A DNA stretch of 64,000 bases from NCBI RefSeq assembly GCF_901542415.1, contig NZ_CABEHV010000004.1, positions 2,070,464-2,134,463 on the forward strand, read 5' to 3'. Below are positions 8,404 to 27,343 of the stretch, piece after piece. Each line of letters opens with the position of its first letter. Within the stretch, counting starts at the first letter, position 1. The position numbers and the translations under genes were made by a program. The DNA comes from Streptococcus mitis (lineage in GTDB: Bacteria; Bacillota; Bacilli; Lactobacillales; Streptococcaceae). The notes below the pieces were generated by a model that saw nothing but the letters and a program-made list of their open reading frames with translations, was not told the origin of the DNA and did no database searches.

Positions 8404-11400
8404 ATGAAAGGCAAGCAACAAGATTATAGAGTATAGAAATATATACGATACGGAATTCGTAAATATAGTTTTGGTGCAGCGTCGGTAGCTATTGCGGCTG
8501 GACTTATGTTCCTAGGAAATGGGGCTGTATCAGCAACTGAAGTACAGGGAACTGAAGTGGCAGTAGCATCAACGACATCAAAAGTACAAGATGGGGTTCC
8601 GTCATCTGACAAAGGAAAATCTGAGTCAGAGACTGCATCTACCAACGCAACAGTAGAAAGCAAATCAGAAGCTATTAAGGTTGCAGATAAAGTAGCTTTG
8701 ACAAATAAAGTAGCAGCTTTGGAAGCGAAATTGTCTACTGCTAAGAAAGCGGACGCAGCAGCTCAAACAGCAGTTAAAGAAGCATTGGTTTCAGCTAAAG
8801 CAATTCTAGCGAAGGCAGATGCTAGTCAAGCAGATGTTGATGCAGAAGTAGCTAAAATTGCTGATTTGACTGCTGTTTTGACAGAGTCAGACGCAACTGC
8901 TCAAAAAGCTGAAGAGGCAAAAAAAGCAGAGGAAGCTAAAAAAGCTGAAACAGCAAAAACAGCTACCCCTATCACTGAGGCTAAAAAAGTTTTGGACCAA
9001 GTGACGTCAGAAGCGGAAGTAACTAATGTCCTTGCAGAAGAAGCTGTTCGTAAGAATCATGTTGAGGGTGAAAATAAAGAAGCAATCGAAGCGGCGGTTG
9101 CAAAAAACAAAGAGATTATTGCAGAAGCTAAAAAGACCTTGGACGTAAAAGACTTGACTGTCAAAGAAATTGATGCTCAACTTTCACGCTTAAACGAGTC
9201 TATCCTTGCGGTATACAATGACCTTAAAAAAGCAGGAATCGGTCGTGATGGGAAGCTTGCTGTAGCCTTAGCACCTCAAGATTTCTATGCTGAAGCAACT
9301 GCTAATTCAAACGGTACACGTACCACTCATTTTAATCCTGTTACTGCAGCAACTGCTACAGGTATGGATATTTATAAGTACAATCCTGACGGAACAGCGA
9401 CTCGAGATGGTTCTAATCAGTCAGGAGAGTTGAATAGAGTAACTACTGTAACAGGAGGGACTGCTGAAGGTTTAGAAGTTGTTGTCTATTCTAATCAACG
9501 TAATGGTTCAGAAATTAACCCTGCTAATGGTTTGACATCTGCTGAAGGTGGTAAAATAGGTCACAACAACAAGGGACGTATGGATTATCCCCTTACTCCA
9601 GAAATGGCTAAAAAACTAGCTAAAGAAGCAGAACTTTGGAGAGGTAAACCTCGTCCAAGTGGTAGCAATAATTTTTCAGGTGGTGCCAATGTATTCTCAA
9701 ATGGAGGTCCATACGAATTCCTTGCAACAGAAATCTATAAATTGGGATATGAGCAAGGAATTGATCGTGTCTACATTCCAGGTATCAAGTCTCGATTTGG
9801 AGTGACAGATGCAGCGGCTAAAAAAGGTTGGTCCTTTACAGGTATTGATGGTTCAGGACTTGCTGCTACACCTTACAATCTACCTAATGGTCTTGTGTAT
9901 GATGCTACAAACGATGTTGTCGAAGGGATTGTTACAAGTAATATTGAAAATGGGGTACAAGACTTCAAACTTAAAGCAATCTTTACAAACAGCAAAACAG
10001 GTGCAGTAGTAACAACTCAATTTGCAAATATGCGTTTGGGTTGGGTAGGTTGGATCGATACAACTCCGCCAACTATCGCAACAGATAATGCAGTCTACGA
10101 ACGTACAGTTGGCCAAGACATCGATATTGATATCAAGTATCAAGACGCATCAGGTGCTCGTACAATGCGCGGTCGAAGTGCGAACGTATCTTATACTAAA
10201 GCTGATGGGACAACAACATTGATTCGTCAACGATATGAAACTGCCGTAACTGGTATTGCTGGTGTCAATGTAAATAAACAAAGTCAAGTTCTTGATGAAA
10301 CAGCAACAACAATTCCAGGTGTTAGCTATCAGATGGATCCAAATAAAAGAGCGGAGTCTGTTACTATTGATGGTCAAGCTTCATATAATTCTCCTGCTAA
10401 ATTGTCTGGTGCCTTGACCGAAGCAGGTGTGTTTTATGTATCAACTTTTGCTAAAGATTACAATAGTACTGATGGTTCACGTGAACAGTGGATTCAATCT
10501 GGTCAGGAAACACAAGGAAATATTACAGTTGTCGTTAAACCAAAAGTAGAAGCTTTGAATATTGAAACCTACTCAGAAACTGTTCCTGTGACTATTTCTA
10601 AAGGTGCAACAAACGCTGTAGTTACTATGCCAGATGGAACGAAGACTGTCCTTCAAAATCAAAATGGAAGTTGGGTTGTAGTTGCATCAGGAGAAGATGT
10701 AGATGGCAATGCAGTAACAACAACCAATAGGGCTGCAGCAGTAGGCACAAATTTGGGTACAGTAGGTGGAAAAATTAATGTTCCAGTTACACAAGCTGCA
10801 ACTGCAAAAGCTGGAGTGGATAACATCAAGGTTGAAGCAATCACTGAAAATATCAAGGCTACTTTCCTACGTAATAAGGTAGTGCTGAAAGATGTGGACA
10901 AAACTACTCATGAAGCTACGTTGAACTCTAAAACTGGTCATTGGGAGCTTCCAGCAGAATATTCTACTATTCAGACTACGAATGCAGACGGAACATATAC
11001 ATTAACTAAACGTCAAGTCTATACTGAGACTCAATTAGATGGTTCTCAAAACTTCTATATCTATACATACAAACGTACATTTGAAACAGATGGAACAATT
11101 AAGAGTGTTGATGCGGTAACTCGTCATAAAACAACAGTTGCAAGTAAAAATGGAACATCTGCAGATGGAATGTCTGTTACAGTAACCTACAATAAAGTTA
11201 CAGATGCATGGACTGCTTCTGATGGTTCTACTGTGATAGCTACTAAACTTGGAGATTCATCATGGGACATCAAGACTTCATCAGGATTTGGTGGTGAAGT
11301 TCGTGCTCGCAAAGCAACAAGCACAGATGTTGCGACTATCATTAACACAAAACCAACTGCAAAATCAACAAGCTATGAATCAACTAAGGGAACAACTGTT

Positions 11401-14400
11401 GACCTTCGTAATGCGGCACAAGCTGCAGTTACGATTGCAGATAAAGAAGATACTGCTCATAGTAAAACGACTTACATTACTCGTTTGACAGTAACATCAC
11501 CATCTGGAGCTCAAAAAGTATATGATACAAAGACAGATGCTGCAGCTTACACATTAGCTAGTAACTATGTTTTATCAGAAGTGGGTGTGTATAAAGTTGT
11601 TGTAGATGTGATTGATAGTAACGGAAATGTTGTTACGGCTACTTTGGATGGTACAGATTCAGGTACAGATTCAGGTGCAGGTTCATCTGTAGCTCAAACA
11701 ACTTACACCATTACGGTTAAGGATACGATTGTAGGTCACAATGTTACATCATCTGATATCCAAGGAGCTACTCAAACAGGAACACCAACCTTTACTTCTG
11801 TAGGTGATGGTTCAACCATCTCACCAAGTGCAACATCACTAGCTAAGTTGGTTGCCACTGATGGTAGTCTAGTTGAGACTTTAAAAGTTGCAAATGAGGG
11901 AACTTATACAATTAACCCAGCAACAGGTGTTGTAACCTTCGAACCACTTCCAACATTCACAGGACCAGCAACTCCAGTAACTGTCCAACTAACTGCTATT
12001 TTAGGTAGAGATGCTAACAATGCTAATATTACTGCAACTGCGACAGCTACATATACACCAACAGTAGTTCCAGTAAAACCAACAGCAGTAGCATCTCAAA
12101 CAACTGGACCTCAAGGGAAAGCCCAAACTTCTGCTATTAAGTTTGACGCAGCAGATACAGATGATACAACTGTAAACTTTGCTAAAGGAACAGTTTCTAT
12201 TGATGCAAATACAACAAAATCTGTTGATCTTAATACAGCATCAGTAACTCTTCTTAATGAAAACGGTGATGCTGTACCGTCTGTAACAGTTGCAAATGAG
12301 GGAACTTATACACTGGATAAAGCGACAAATGTTATTACTTTCCAACCAGTCGCAACATTCACAGGAACTGTTACAAAACCAGTTAATGTACGTATTGCAG
12401 ATGCAAATAGTACTACTGTAACAACTACTTACACTCCAACTGTTACAGATGTAACTATGACAGCTGAAAATGCAACATCTGAAGACGTTCAAGGTAAAAC
12501 ACAAACTGGAACACCAGAATTTGAAACATCAGATCCATCAGTAACGATTGCAACACGTCAGTTGATTGATCCATCAACGATGCAACCAACTACTAGTGTT
12601 ACAATTGCAAATGAAGGAACATACACAATTGATCCAACAACAGGTGTTGTAACCTTCGTACCAGTCCCAACATTTACTAGAGAAGGAACAGGAGTAACTG
12701 TTCAAGCAACAGACTCAAATGGTGAGACAGCAACAGCTACTTATAAACCAACTGTAACACCAATCACGATTACTGGTGAAGATGTAACATCTAAGAATAT
12801 TCAAGGTGAACAGCAGTCAGAAACACCACTATTCTCATCATCAGATGAGAGTGCTCCAGTATCAAATTACAAACTTGTAGATCCAGCTACTGGAAATCCA
12901 ACGACTGAACCTTCAGTGACTGTTGAAAATGTTGGTACATACACAATTGATTCAACAACAGGTGTAGTAACATTCCAACCAGTTGCAACTTATAAAGGAA
13001 CACCAACACCAGTAAAAGTTCAAGCATCAGCTACTATTACTAATGAAAAAGGTGAATCAACAGTCATCACAGGTACAGCTACCTATACTCCAACAGTAGT
13101 TCCTGTAGCCCCAACAGCTAAAGAATCAGCGACAGTTGGTAAACAAGGTCAAGCGCAAACGTCACAAATTGTTTTTGACACCCCTGATACAGATGCTACA
13201 ACATTGAACTTCGCTAAAGGAGAAACATCTGAAGTATTAGGTGAAGATGGTCAACCAAAATCAGTTGCTCTTAATAAGAGTACTTTGACACTTCTTGATG
13301 CGAACGGAAATTCTGTAACTACAGTTACGGTTGATGGTGAAGGAACTTACACTCTTGATAAAACAACTAATGCCATTACATTCCAACCAACTGAAGAATT
13401 CACAGGCAAAGCTACACCAGTGCGTGTGCAAATTGCAGATGTCAACGGTACTACTGTAACAACTAATTACACTCCAACTGTTGTTGCTGAAGATGGAACT
13501 GTCATTGTTGAGTACAAGGATGAAGAAGGTAACGTTATCTCTCCTTCAACAACTCCAGTAAACAACGAAAAAGTAACAACTCCATTTACAACTGAACCAA
13601 AAGAAATTACTGGTTACACTCTTGTTAAAGTGGCAACAACAAATGGTACGGTTGATGAAGCTACTAAGAATGTTTCAGGTAAGGTTACAAATGATACAAC
13701 TACTGTAACATATACTTATAGAAAGAATGTTCAAACAGCAACTATTTCTTACTATGATGTGACAACTGGTGCAGAAGTTGCGATTGATTCAGCTAAAGTA
13801 CCAGCAGCATCTGTTGAGACAGTAGAAGGTGTTTATAACGGTGCTATCGACTTTACTAATCGTGAAAAAGCAATTGCAGCTCTTGAAAAAGCTGGCTATA
13901 CGTTAGTAGAAGACAGTTTCGTTGCAGCAACGACAGCTGATAAACTGTTTGATAACGACACAGCGGTAACTCAAAACTTCAAGGTAACAGTTAAACAACG
14001 TGTGGAACCAGTAACTCCAAATGATGAGAAACCTGTTCCAGGTCAACCAGTTAATCCAGAAGATCCAAACTCACCAGTATGGCCAAATACTGCAGAAAAT
14101 CTTGAGTTAACTAAGACAGTTACTCGTACAATCAAGTACCGCTACAACGATGAGAATGGTAAAGAAGTAACAGCTGATGAAGTTCAAACAGTAACCTTCA
14201 CACGTAGCGCAAGCGTTAACTTGGTAACAGGAAATGTGGAATACACTGACTGGTCAGCAGCACAAACGCTTGAGGAAGTAGTTTCTCCAGAAGTAGCTAA
14301 TTATACTTACGATAAGGAAACTGTTCCAAGTCTTGAGGTAACAAACGAGTCAACTGATAGTACAGTATACGTTATCTATAAACCAGTAGCGCCAACTACA

Positions 14401-16554
14401 ACACCTGCTACATCAACTGATATCCAAGGTAAGCCACAGACAGGTACTCCAACATATAAACATGCTGATGGAACTGAGTTGAAACCAACAACAGATAATC
14501 CAGCTAAGTTCGTTGGAACTGAGGAAACAACTATTCCAGCTACTAAGGATGGTAAGACAGTTGGTACATATACAATCGATCCAACTGGTACAGTAACCTT
14601 CACACCAAATAAAGACTTCGTTGGCACACCAGATCCAGCTAAAGTAGTTGTAACAGATCCTACAAATGGTACAACTGTTGAGTCAAGTTACACTCCAACT
14701 GTAACCCCAGTTACACCAACAGGTGTGGATACAGGTTCTACAGGTCCTAAGAACACTCCTCAATCTGGTACACCAACATTTGTACCTGGTCATAAAGATG
14801 TACCAATGGACAATACTGTTCCTGCTAAATTTGAAGATGGTACAACAAGTAAAACAGTTCCAAACGAAGGAACATATACTGTTGATCCAACAGGTAAGGT
14901 AACCTTCACACCAAATAAAGATTTCGTTGGAACTGCAACAGGAGTAACTATTGTACGTAAAGACACTAACGGAACAGAGGTAAAAGCTAAGTATACACCA
15001 ACTGTTTATGAAGTGAAGTCTGATACACAAGTTGCAACTGTAACTTACAAAGATACTAAGGGAACAATTCTTGGTGAAGTGGATATCCTTCAAGGTGATT
15101 CTGGTTCTGAAATGAACTACTCTACTGCAGAACGTATCAACGCACTGAAAAAACTTGGCTACGAACTTGTATCTGATGAGTTTACAAAAGCTGATGGCAG
15201 CAAGCAATCATTTGATAATGATACAAATGCTGTTCAAAAATTTGTAGTCACTGTTCAACCACGCCTTGTTCCAGTTATTCCAAGTGATGTGACACCAGTT
15301 CCAGGTCAACCAATTAATCCAGAGGATCCAAACTCACCAGTATGGCCTGAAAGCGTTAAGGAATTGACAACTTCAGAAGAAGTAACTCGTACAATTACTT
15401 ATGTTGATGAAGATGGTAAAGAGGTTACTACTTCTGTGACTTCATCAGTTAAATTCACTCGTGATGCTAAGGTGAACTTAGTGACAGGTGAAGTTACTTA
15501 CGGCGAATGGAAAGCAGCTACAACTGATGTTCTTTCTGGTAACAAACTTCCACTTGTTAAAGGTTATATTGCAGTAAGTGGAGATATTGAAGCATCTACT
15601 AAGGATCAAACTGTTAAGGCTGAAGACAAAGATATCGTTCAAAAAGTTGTCTATAAGAAACTTGGAGCCTTGATTCCAAACGTGCCAGGACAAACAAATC
15701 CTCCACGTATTGATTATCCAAATGATCCAAATGGTGATCCAACTAAACCAGGTGTACCAACGGAAGATATTGTAATTCCTTATGTTCCAGGTTACATTCC
15801 AAGAGATAAAGATGGAAATCCATTGAAACCAGTTGATCCAGAAGATCCAACTAAAGGTTATGTGCCACCAACATTACCAACTGATCCAAGTCAAGATACA
15901 CCAATCAACTATACTAAGATTACAACGTCTTATGTGACAGTTGATCCAAATGGTAAAGAAATCTCTATTCCAGATTATCCAACAGTTGAGGGTAACCAAC
16001 CTAAGAAAGATATCCCAGGATACGAGTTTGTTAAGACTACAACTGATAAAGATGGTAATGTAACTCACGTTTACCGTAAAGTAGTTAAGACAACTACATC
16101 ATTCGTAGATGGAAATGGTAACCCAGTTTCACCAAATGAAGAAGGTAACCAACCTAAGAAAGATATCCCAGGATACGAGTTTGTTAAGACTACAACTGAT
16201 AAAGATGGTAATGTAACTCACGTTTACCGTAAAGTAGTTAAGACAACTACATCATTCGTAGACGGAAATGGTAACCCAGTTTCACCAAATGAAGAAGGTA
16301 ACCAACCTAAGAAAGATATCCCAGGATACGAGTTTGTTAAGACTACAACTGATAAAGATGGTAATGTAAGTCACGTTTACCGTAAAGTTGTTCCTGCTGC
16401 TCCAAAACAAGAACAATCTAAACCAGCTCCAGCTAAACCAGCTAAGGAATTGCCAAATACTGGTACAGAAGATCACTCTAGCCTAGCAGCTCTTGGACTT
16501 CTTGGAGTATTGAGTGGATTTGGTCTTGTAGCACGCAAGAAAAAAGAAGACTAA
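8404..16554 (+). CDS. Giant CshA-type LPXTG cell-wall adhesin, interrupted by an in-frame TAG at codon 11
   Basis: The full reading frame is 2,716 codons. AAAGGAGG lies 12 bp before the ATG at 8404, but codon 11 (8434-8436) is TAG. Beyond it the frame is open to 16554. The first in-frame ATG after the stop is at 8506, inside the signal peptide core, so it would remove the YGIRKYSFGAASVAIA export motif. Domain order: YSIRK-type signal; Ala/Lys-rich helical region with AEEAKK repeats (to about 9240); an N-terminal region of about 450 residues I do not recognise (9290-10560); further beta-rich modules; five CshA-type fibril repeats (about 11740-13480, each ending in YTPTV); a MucBP-like module (13490-13730); MubB-like modules; two more CshA repeats (14400-15005); three 51-residue repeats; sorting signal LPNTG, hydrophobic helix and KKKED tail. 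Expected role: fibrillar adhesion to host or bacterial partners. As read, the product should not reach the surface. Confidence 0.85.
15991..16392 (+). repeat. 153-bp in-frame tandem repeat near the adhesin C-terminus
   Basis: Copies start at 15991, 16144 and 16297, exactly 153 bp (51 codons) apart. The third is cut short after HVYRKVV. Copies differ by only one or two bases. Each encodes a small MucBP-like unit (GNQPKKDIPGYEFVKTTTDK and following). Such near-identical repeats are prone to copy-number change. Confidence 0.9.
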
Positions 16555-16584
16555 TGTTTTAATATTTAAAATATTAAACAATTA

Positions 16585-16613
16585 GAAAGGACGAATTTCG
16601 TCCTTTCTTTTTT
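16585..16613 (+). terminator. Terminator after the giant adhesin gene
   Basis: Perfect arms GAAAGGACGA / TCGTCCTTTC are followed by a T-rich tract, 30 bp past the adhesin stop codon. Confidence 0.9.
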
Positions 16614-16614
16614 G

Positions 16615-16925
16615 ATGTTTAGAGCGATAAAACTCCGTTTTTTGAAGTTTTCACAGTTTCGACAACCAAAGACATTTCGTTTGATAAGTTTGGTGAGATT
16701 ATTGGTTGCTTCCAATTTTGCATTGGAATAGGGGAATTGAAGAGCGTTGACGATTTTCTCTTTGTTCTTTAGAAAGGTTTTAAAGACAGTCTGAAAAGAA
16801 GATGAATCTGCTTTAGATTGTTCTCAATGAGTCCGAAAAATTTCTCGGGTTCCTTATTCTGAAAGTGAAAAAGCAAGAGTTGAAAGAGATTATAGTGGTG
16901 TCTATACTTAACAAAATCTAAAAGT
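16615..16925 (-). pseudogene. Decayed C-terminal fragment of an ISL3-family (IS1167-like) transposase
   Basis: Read on the minus strand, the fragment gives FPYSNAKLEATNNLTKLIKR followed by NVFGCRNCENFKKRSFIALN, which is the conserved C-terminal end of ISL3-family transposases. Upstream, LLDFVKYRHHYNLFQLLLFH belongs to the same protein but lies in another frame, so there is at least one frameshift, and the N-terminal two thirds are missing. It sits directly behind the adhesin terminator and ahead of the sialidase gene, marking an old insertion between the two surface-protein genes. Confidence 0.8.
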
Positions 16926-24727
<7,802 letters not shown>

Positions 24728-25016
24728 GCATGAAATTTCAAAATTGATAGTAACAGGAGTTTTTCATAAAAATGGTAAAGAATAATTTTAGCATTATGAA
24801 AAAGTATTTTAAATATTGCTATGTAAGTAATATATATGGCAATAAACTTAATAGCTTTTTTGGAGATCATATTGGATTATCTTTCCTTGAAATGATGGGG
24901 CAAAAGAGCAGTATGATCAAGTTTAGTACGAATCTCTATGTAAATGTCGGTTGTAAAAATAGAGGAAGTTTTAATATTTGATTCTTTTAATTTAAGCAAT
25001 TCTGTGAATTTTTAAC
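24728..25016. other. Gap after the sialidase gene; no supported gene
   Basis: The gap holds a possible 69-codon frame (24772-24981) that starts 11 bp after CAGGAG. Its product (MVKNNFSIMKKYFKYCYVSN and following) matches nothing I recognise and is rich in Lys, Asn and Phe, as expected of AT-rich non-coding DNA. I do not call it a gene, though a small peptide gene cannot be excluded. Confidence 0.35.
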
Positions 25017-25082
25017 AAATCTCATAAGTAACTCCCTGATGAATCATCTGCTGTTTTCATTATAGTTCTTATGAGATTTTTT
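25017..25082. terminator. Candidate long-loop terminator
   Basis: Arms AAATCTCATAAG / CTTATGAGATTTT are perfectly complementary but enclose a loop of about 39 bases. The second arm runs into TTTTTTC. It could end transcription of the sialidase gene, though it lies about 290 bp past the stop. Confidence 0.45.
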
Positions 25083-25092
25083 CAACAAAATA

Positions 25093-25142
25093 GGCTCCAT
25101 AATATCTATAGAGGATTTATCTACTACAAAAATTATAGTTCC
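25093..25142. mobile_element. Possible IS terminal-repeat remnant
   Basis: An imperfect inverted repeat starts GGCTCCATAATATCTATAG and ends in ATTATAGTTCC. It resembles, from memory, the ends of ISL3/IS1167-type elements common in pneumococcus. No transposase is attached. Together with the fragment at 16615-16925 it suggests IS activity on both sides of the sialidase gene. Confidence 0.4.
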
Positions 25143-25206
25143 TATTCCCAAATTCAGCCCTTCTAGCATGGAAAAATCTGTTATAATAATAGAAAAGGAG
25201 GAGCGC

Positions 25207-25884
25207 ATGCACAAGATTTTATTAGTAGAAGATGATCAGGTCATTCGTCAACAGGTCGGGAAAATGCTCTCTGAATGGGGATTTGAAGTGGTTCTGGTAG
25301 AAGATTTTATGGAAGTTTTGAGTCTATTTGTTCAGTCGGAGCCTCATCTGGTCCTCATGGATATTGGACTGCCTTTGTTTAATGGCTATCACTGGTGTCA
25401 GGAGATTCGCAAGATTTCCAAGGTGCCTATTATGTTTCTATCTTCCAGAGACCAGGCTATGGATATTGTCATGGCAATCAATATGGGGGCGGATGACTTT
25501 GTGACCAAGCCTTTTGACCAGCAGGTTCTTCTAGCCAAGGTTCAGGGCTTGTTGCGCCGTTCCTATGAGTTTGGGCGAGATGAGAGTTTACTGGAATATG
25601 CTGGTGTGATCCTCAATACCAAATCCATGGATTTACATTATCAAGGGCAAGTATTGAATTTGACCAAGAACGAATTCCAGATTTTACGCGTTTTGTTTGA
25701 ACACGCAGGAAATATCGTAGCACGTGACGACCTCATACGGGAACTTTGGAACAGTGACTTTTTCATTGATGATAATACCCTCTCTGTTAATGTTGCTCGT
25801 TTGCGTAAAAAATTGGAAGAGCAGGGCTTGGTAGGATTTATCGAGACCAAGAAAGGGATAGGGTACGGACTGAAGCATGCTTGA
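25207..25884 (+). CDS. OmpR/PhoB-type response regulator (pneumococcal TCS01-like)
   Basis: This 225-residue response regulator has a receiver domain with acidic pocket E8/D9/D10, phospho-acceptor D52 (LVLMDIGLP) and Lys in FVTKPFD, and a C-terminal winged-helix domain (RELWNSDFFIDDNTLSVNVA). The start at 25207 follows AAGGAGGAGC; an earlier in-frame ATG lies before that ribosome-binding site. It overlaps the kinase gene by 8 bp. From memory it is near-identical to RR01 of S. pneumoniae, a system tied to virulence in mouse screens whose signal is not settled; kinases of this short two-helix type often sense cell-envelope stress or peptides with a partner ABC transporter, but none is next to it here. 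Confidence 0.93.
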   Translation: MHKILLVEDDQVIRQQVGKMLSEWGFEVVLVEDFMEVLSLFVQSEPHLVLMDIGLPLFNGYHWCQEIRKISKVPIMFLSSRDQAMDIVMAINMGADDFVTKPFDQQVLLAKVQGLLRRSYEFGRDESLLEYAGVILNTKSMDLHYQGQVLNLTKNEFQILRVLFEHAGNIVARDDLIRELWNSDFFIDDNTLSVNVARLRKKLEEQGLVGFIETKKGIGYGLKHA

Positions 25885-26851
25885 TTGGAAACAATTTTTT
25901 CTAGCCTATCTGCGTTCCCGTAGTCGTCTGTTTGTCTATCTGATTTCTTTGACGTTTCTGGTCTTACTCTTTCAGTTTTTATTTGCCAGTTTAGGAATTT
26001 ACTTTCTCTATTTTTTTCTCTTGTGTTGCTTTGTAACCATCTTATTTTTCACTTGGGACATATTGGTAGAAATGCAGGTCTATCGCCAGGAAATTCTCTA
26101 TGGGGAGAGGGAAGCCAAATCTCCTTTGGAAAGAGCTTTAGCAGAAAAATTAGAAGCGCGTGAGATGGAACTCTATCAGCAGAGGTCAGACGCAGAAAGA
26201 AAACTGACGGATTTACTGGATTACTATACCTTGTGGGTCCATCAGATTAAGACCCCCATTGCGGCCAGTCAACTCTTAGTTGCAGAAGTAGTCGACCGCC
26301 AACTGAAGCAGCAATTAGAACAGGAAATTTTCAAGATTGATTCCTATACCAATCTAGTTTTACAGTACCTGCGTTTAGAAAGTTTCCATGATGATTTGGT
26401 CTTAAAGCAGGTTCAAATTGAGGACTTGGTTAAGGAAATAATTCGTAAATATGCTCTTTTCTTTATTCAAAAAGGCTTAAATGTCAATCTACATGACCTT
26501 GATAAAGAAATCGTGACGGATAAAAAGTGGCTGCTAGTGGTTATTGAGCAAATCATCTCAAACAGTCTCAAGTACACCAGGGAAGGTGGCCTGGAGATTT
26601 ATATGGAAGGCCAGGAACTCTGTATCAAGGATACGGGAATCGGGATAAAAAACAGTGATGTCCTCCGAGTCTTTGAACGTGGATTTTCAGGATATAATGG
26701 GCGCCTGACCCAGCAATCATCTGGACTTGGCCTCTACCTATCTAAGAAAATTTCTGAAGAACTGGGGCACCAGATTTGTATCGAGTCTGAGGTTGGAAAA
26801 GGAACGATAGTGCGGATTAGATTTGCTCAAGTGAACCTAGTCCTTGAGTGA
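25877..26851 (+). CDS. Sensor histidine kinase (pneumococcal HK01-like)
   Basis: This is a 324-residue membrane kinase with two transmembrane helices at residues about 17-60 and almost no extracytoplasmic loop, typical of intramembrane-sensing kinases. The phospho-acceptor is H122 in LWVHQIKTPI. The catalytic domain has the N box (EQIISNSLKYT), G1 (IKDTGIGI) and G2 (SSGLGLYLSKK). It phosphorylates the response regulator encoded just upstream, to which it is translationally coupled by an 8-bp overlap. A terminator follows at 26866. Confidence 0.93.
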   Translation: MLDWKQFFLAYLRSRSRLFVYLISLTFLVLLFQFLFASLGIYFLYFFLLCCFVTILFFTWDILVEMQVYRQEILYGEREAKSPLERALAEKLEAREMELYQQRSDAERKLTDLLDYYTLWVHQIKTPIAASQLLVAEVVDRQLKQQLEQEIFKIDSYTNLVLQYLRLESFHDDLVLKQVQIEDLVKEIIRKYALFFIQKGLNVNLHDLDKEIVTDKKWLLVVIEQIISNSLKYTREGGLEIYMEGQELCIKDTGIGIKNSDVLRVFERGFSGYNGRLTQQSSGLGLYLSKKISEELGHQICIESEVGKGTIVRIRFAQVNLVLE

Positions 26852-26865
26852 GAAGAGTAGATAAG

Positions 26866-26893
26866 AGCCCAGGGTAAAACAACTGGGCTTTTC
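26866..26893 (+). terminator. Terminator after the histidine kinase gene
   Basis: Arms AGCCCAG / CTGGGCT with a 10-base loop are followed by TTTTC, 15 bp past the stop codon. Confidence 0.8.
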
Positions 26894-27343
26894 TATCTTT
26901 AACTGTGTATCCTAGTAAATTATTTTATCTACTATAAACAAATCTTTGAGGGATATGAAGACCACGAACGAAAAGGTAGGTCTAGATCAAAAGCAGATTA
27001 AGCAAACTAATAACAAGCAAATCTTGACAGTTTTCTTCCTGTAATTTTTGCATTTTTCCATTGGCCTTTGTTTATCATATACTTAGTTTGGTTCTAGAGG
27101 TCATTGAAGTAGTCGATGATGCCATGAGGTTGACGATAACTTTCTCTATCTGTTCAATTGATAGATTTCTTCAGAGAAAGACTGTAAAATTTTTGATATA
27201 ATGTTAAGGATAGACTGACGGATATTTAAAGGATAATTTTCAAAAGAATAACAGGTGAGAAGAAAAATATGTAAGATTGGATAGAAGTCTCTCTACCATC
27301 ATCCATGCAGAAACAAGATTATATGAAATAAAGGGAGTAACCA
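26894..27343. other. Intergenic region upstream of the DUF389 gene
   Basis: About 450 bp without a supported gene. Frames on both strands are broken by stops every few dozen bases. A -10 TATAAT (27197-27202) lies about 140 bp before the next gene, leaving a long untranslated leader. The left part may be a decayed gene or insertion, but I cannot name it. Confidence 0.45.

Noticed and set aside
8434..8436. TAG in the adhesin read as a recoded amino acid (pyrrolysine)
   Set aside because: No recoding signal or machinery is seen and streptococci are not known to use it; a nonsense mutation or base error is simpler.
14683..15207. A 174-codon minus-strand frame inside the adhesin gene
   Set aside because: It is antisense to a repeat-rich coding region; its Cys/Ser-rich product reflects the codons on the other strand.
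24772..24981. A 69-codon open frame after the sialidase gene
   Set aside because: No recognisable family, AT-rich composition and a poorly spaced ribosome-binding site; described as a gap instead.
26940..27180. Possible decayed transposase or gene before the DUF389 gene
   Set aside because: Neither strand gave a stretch I could match to a family.
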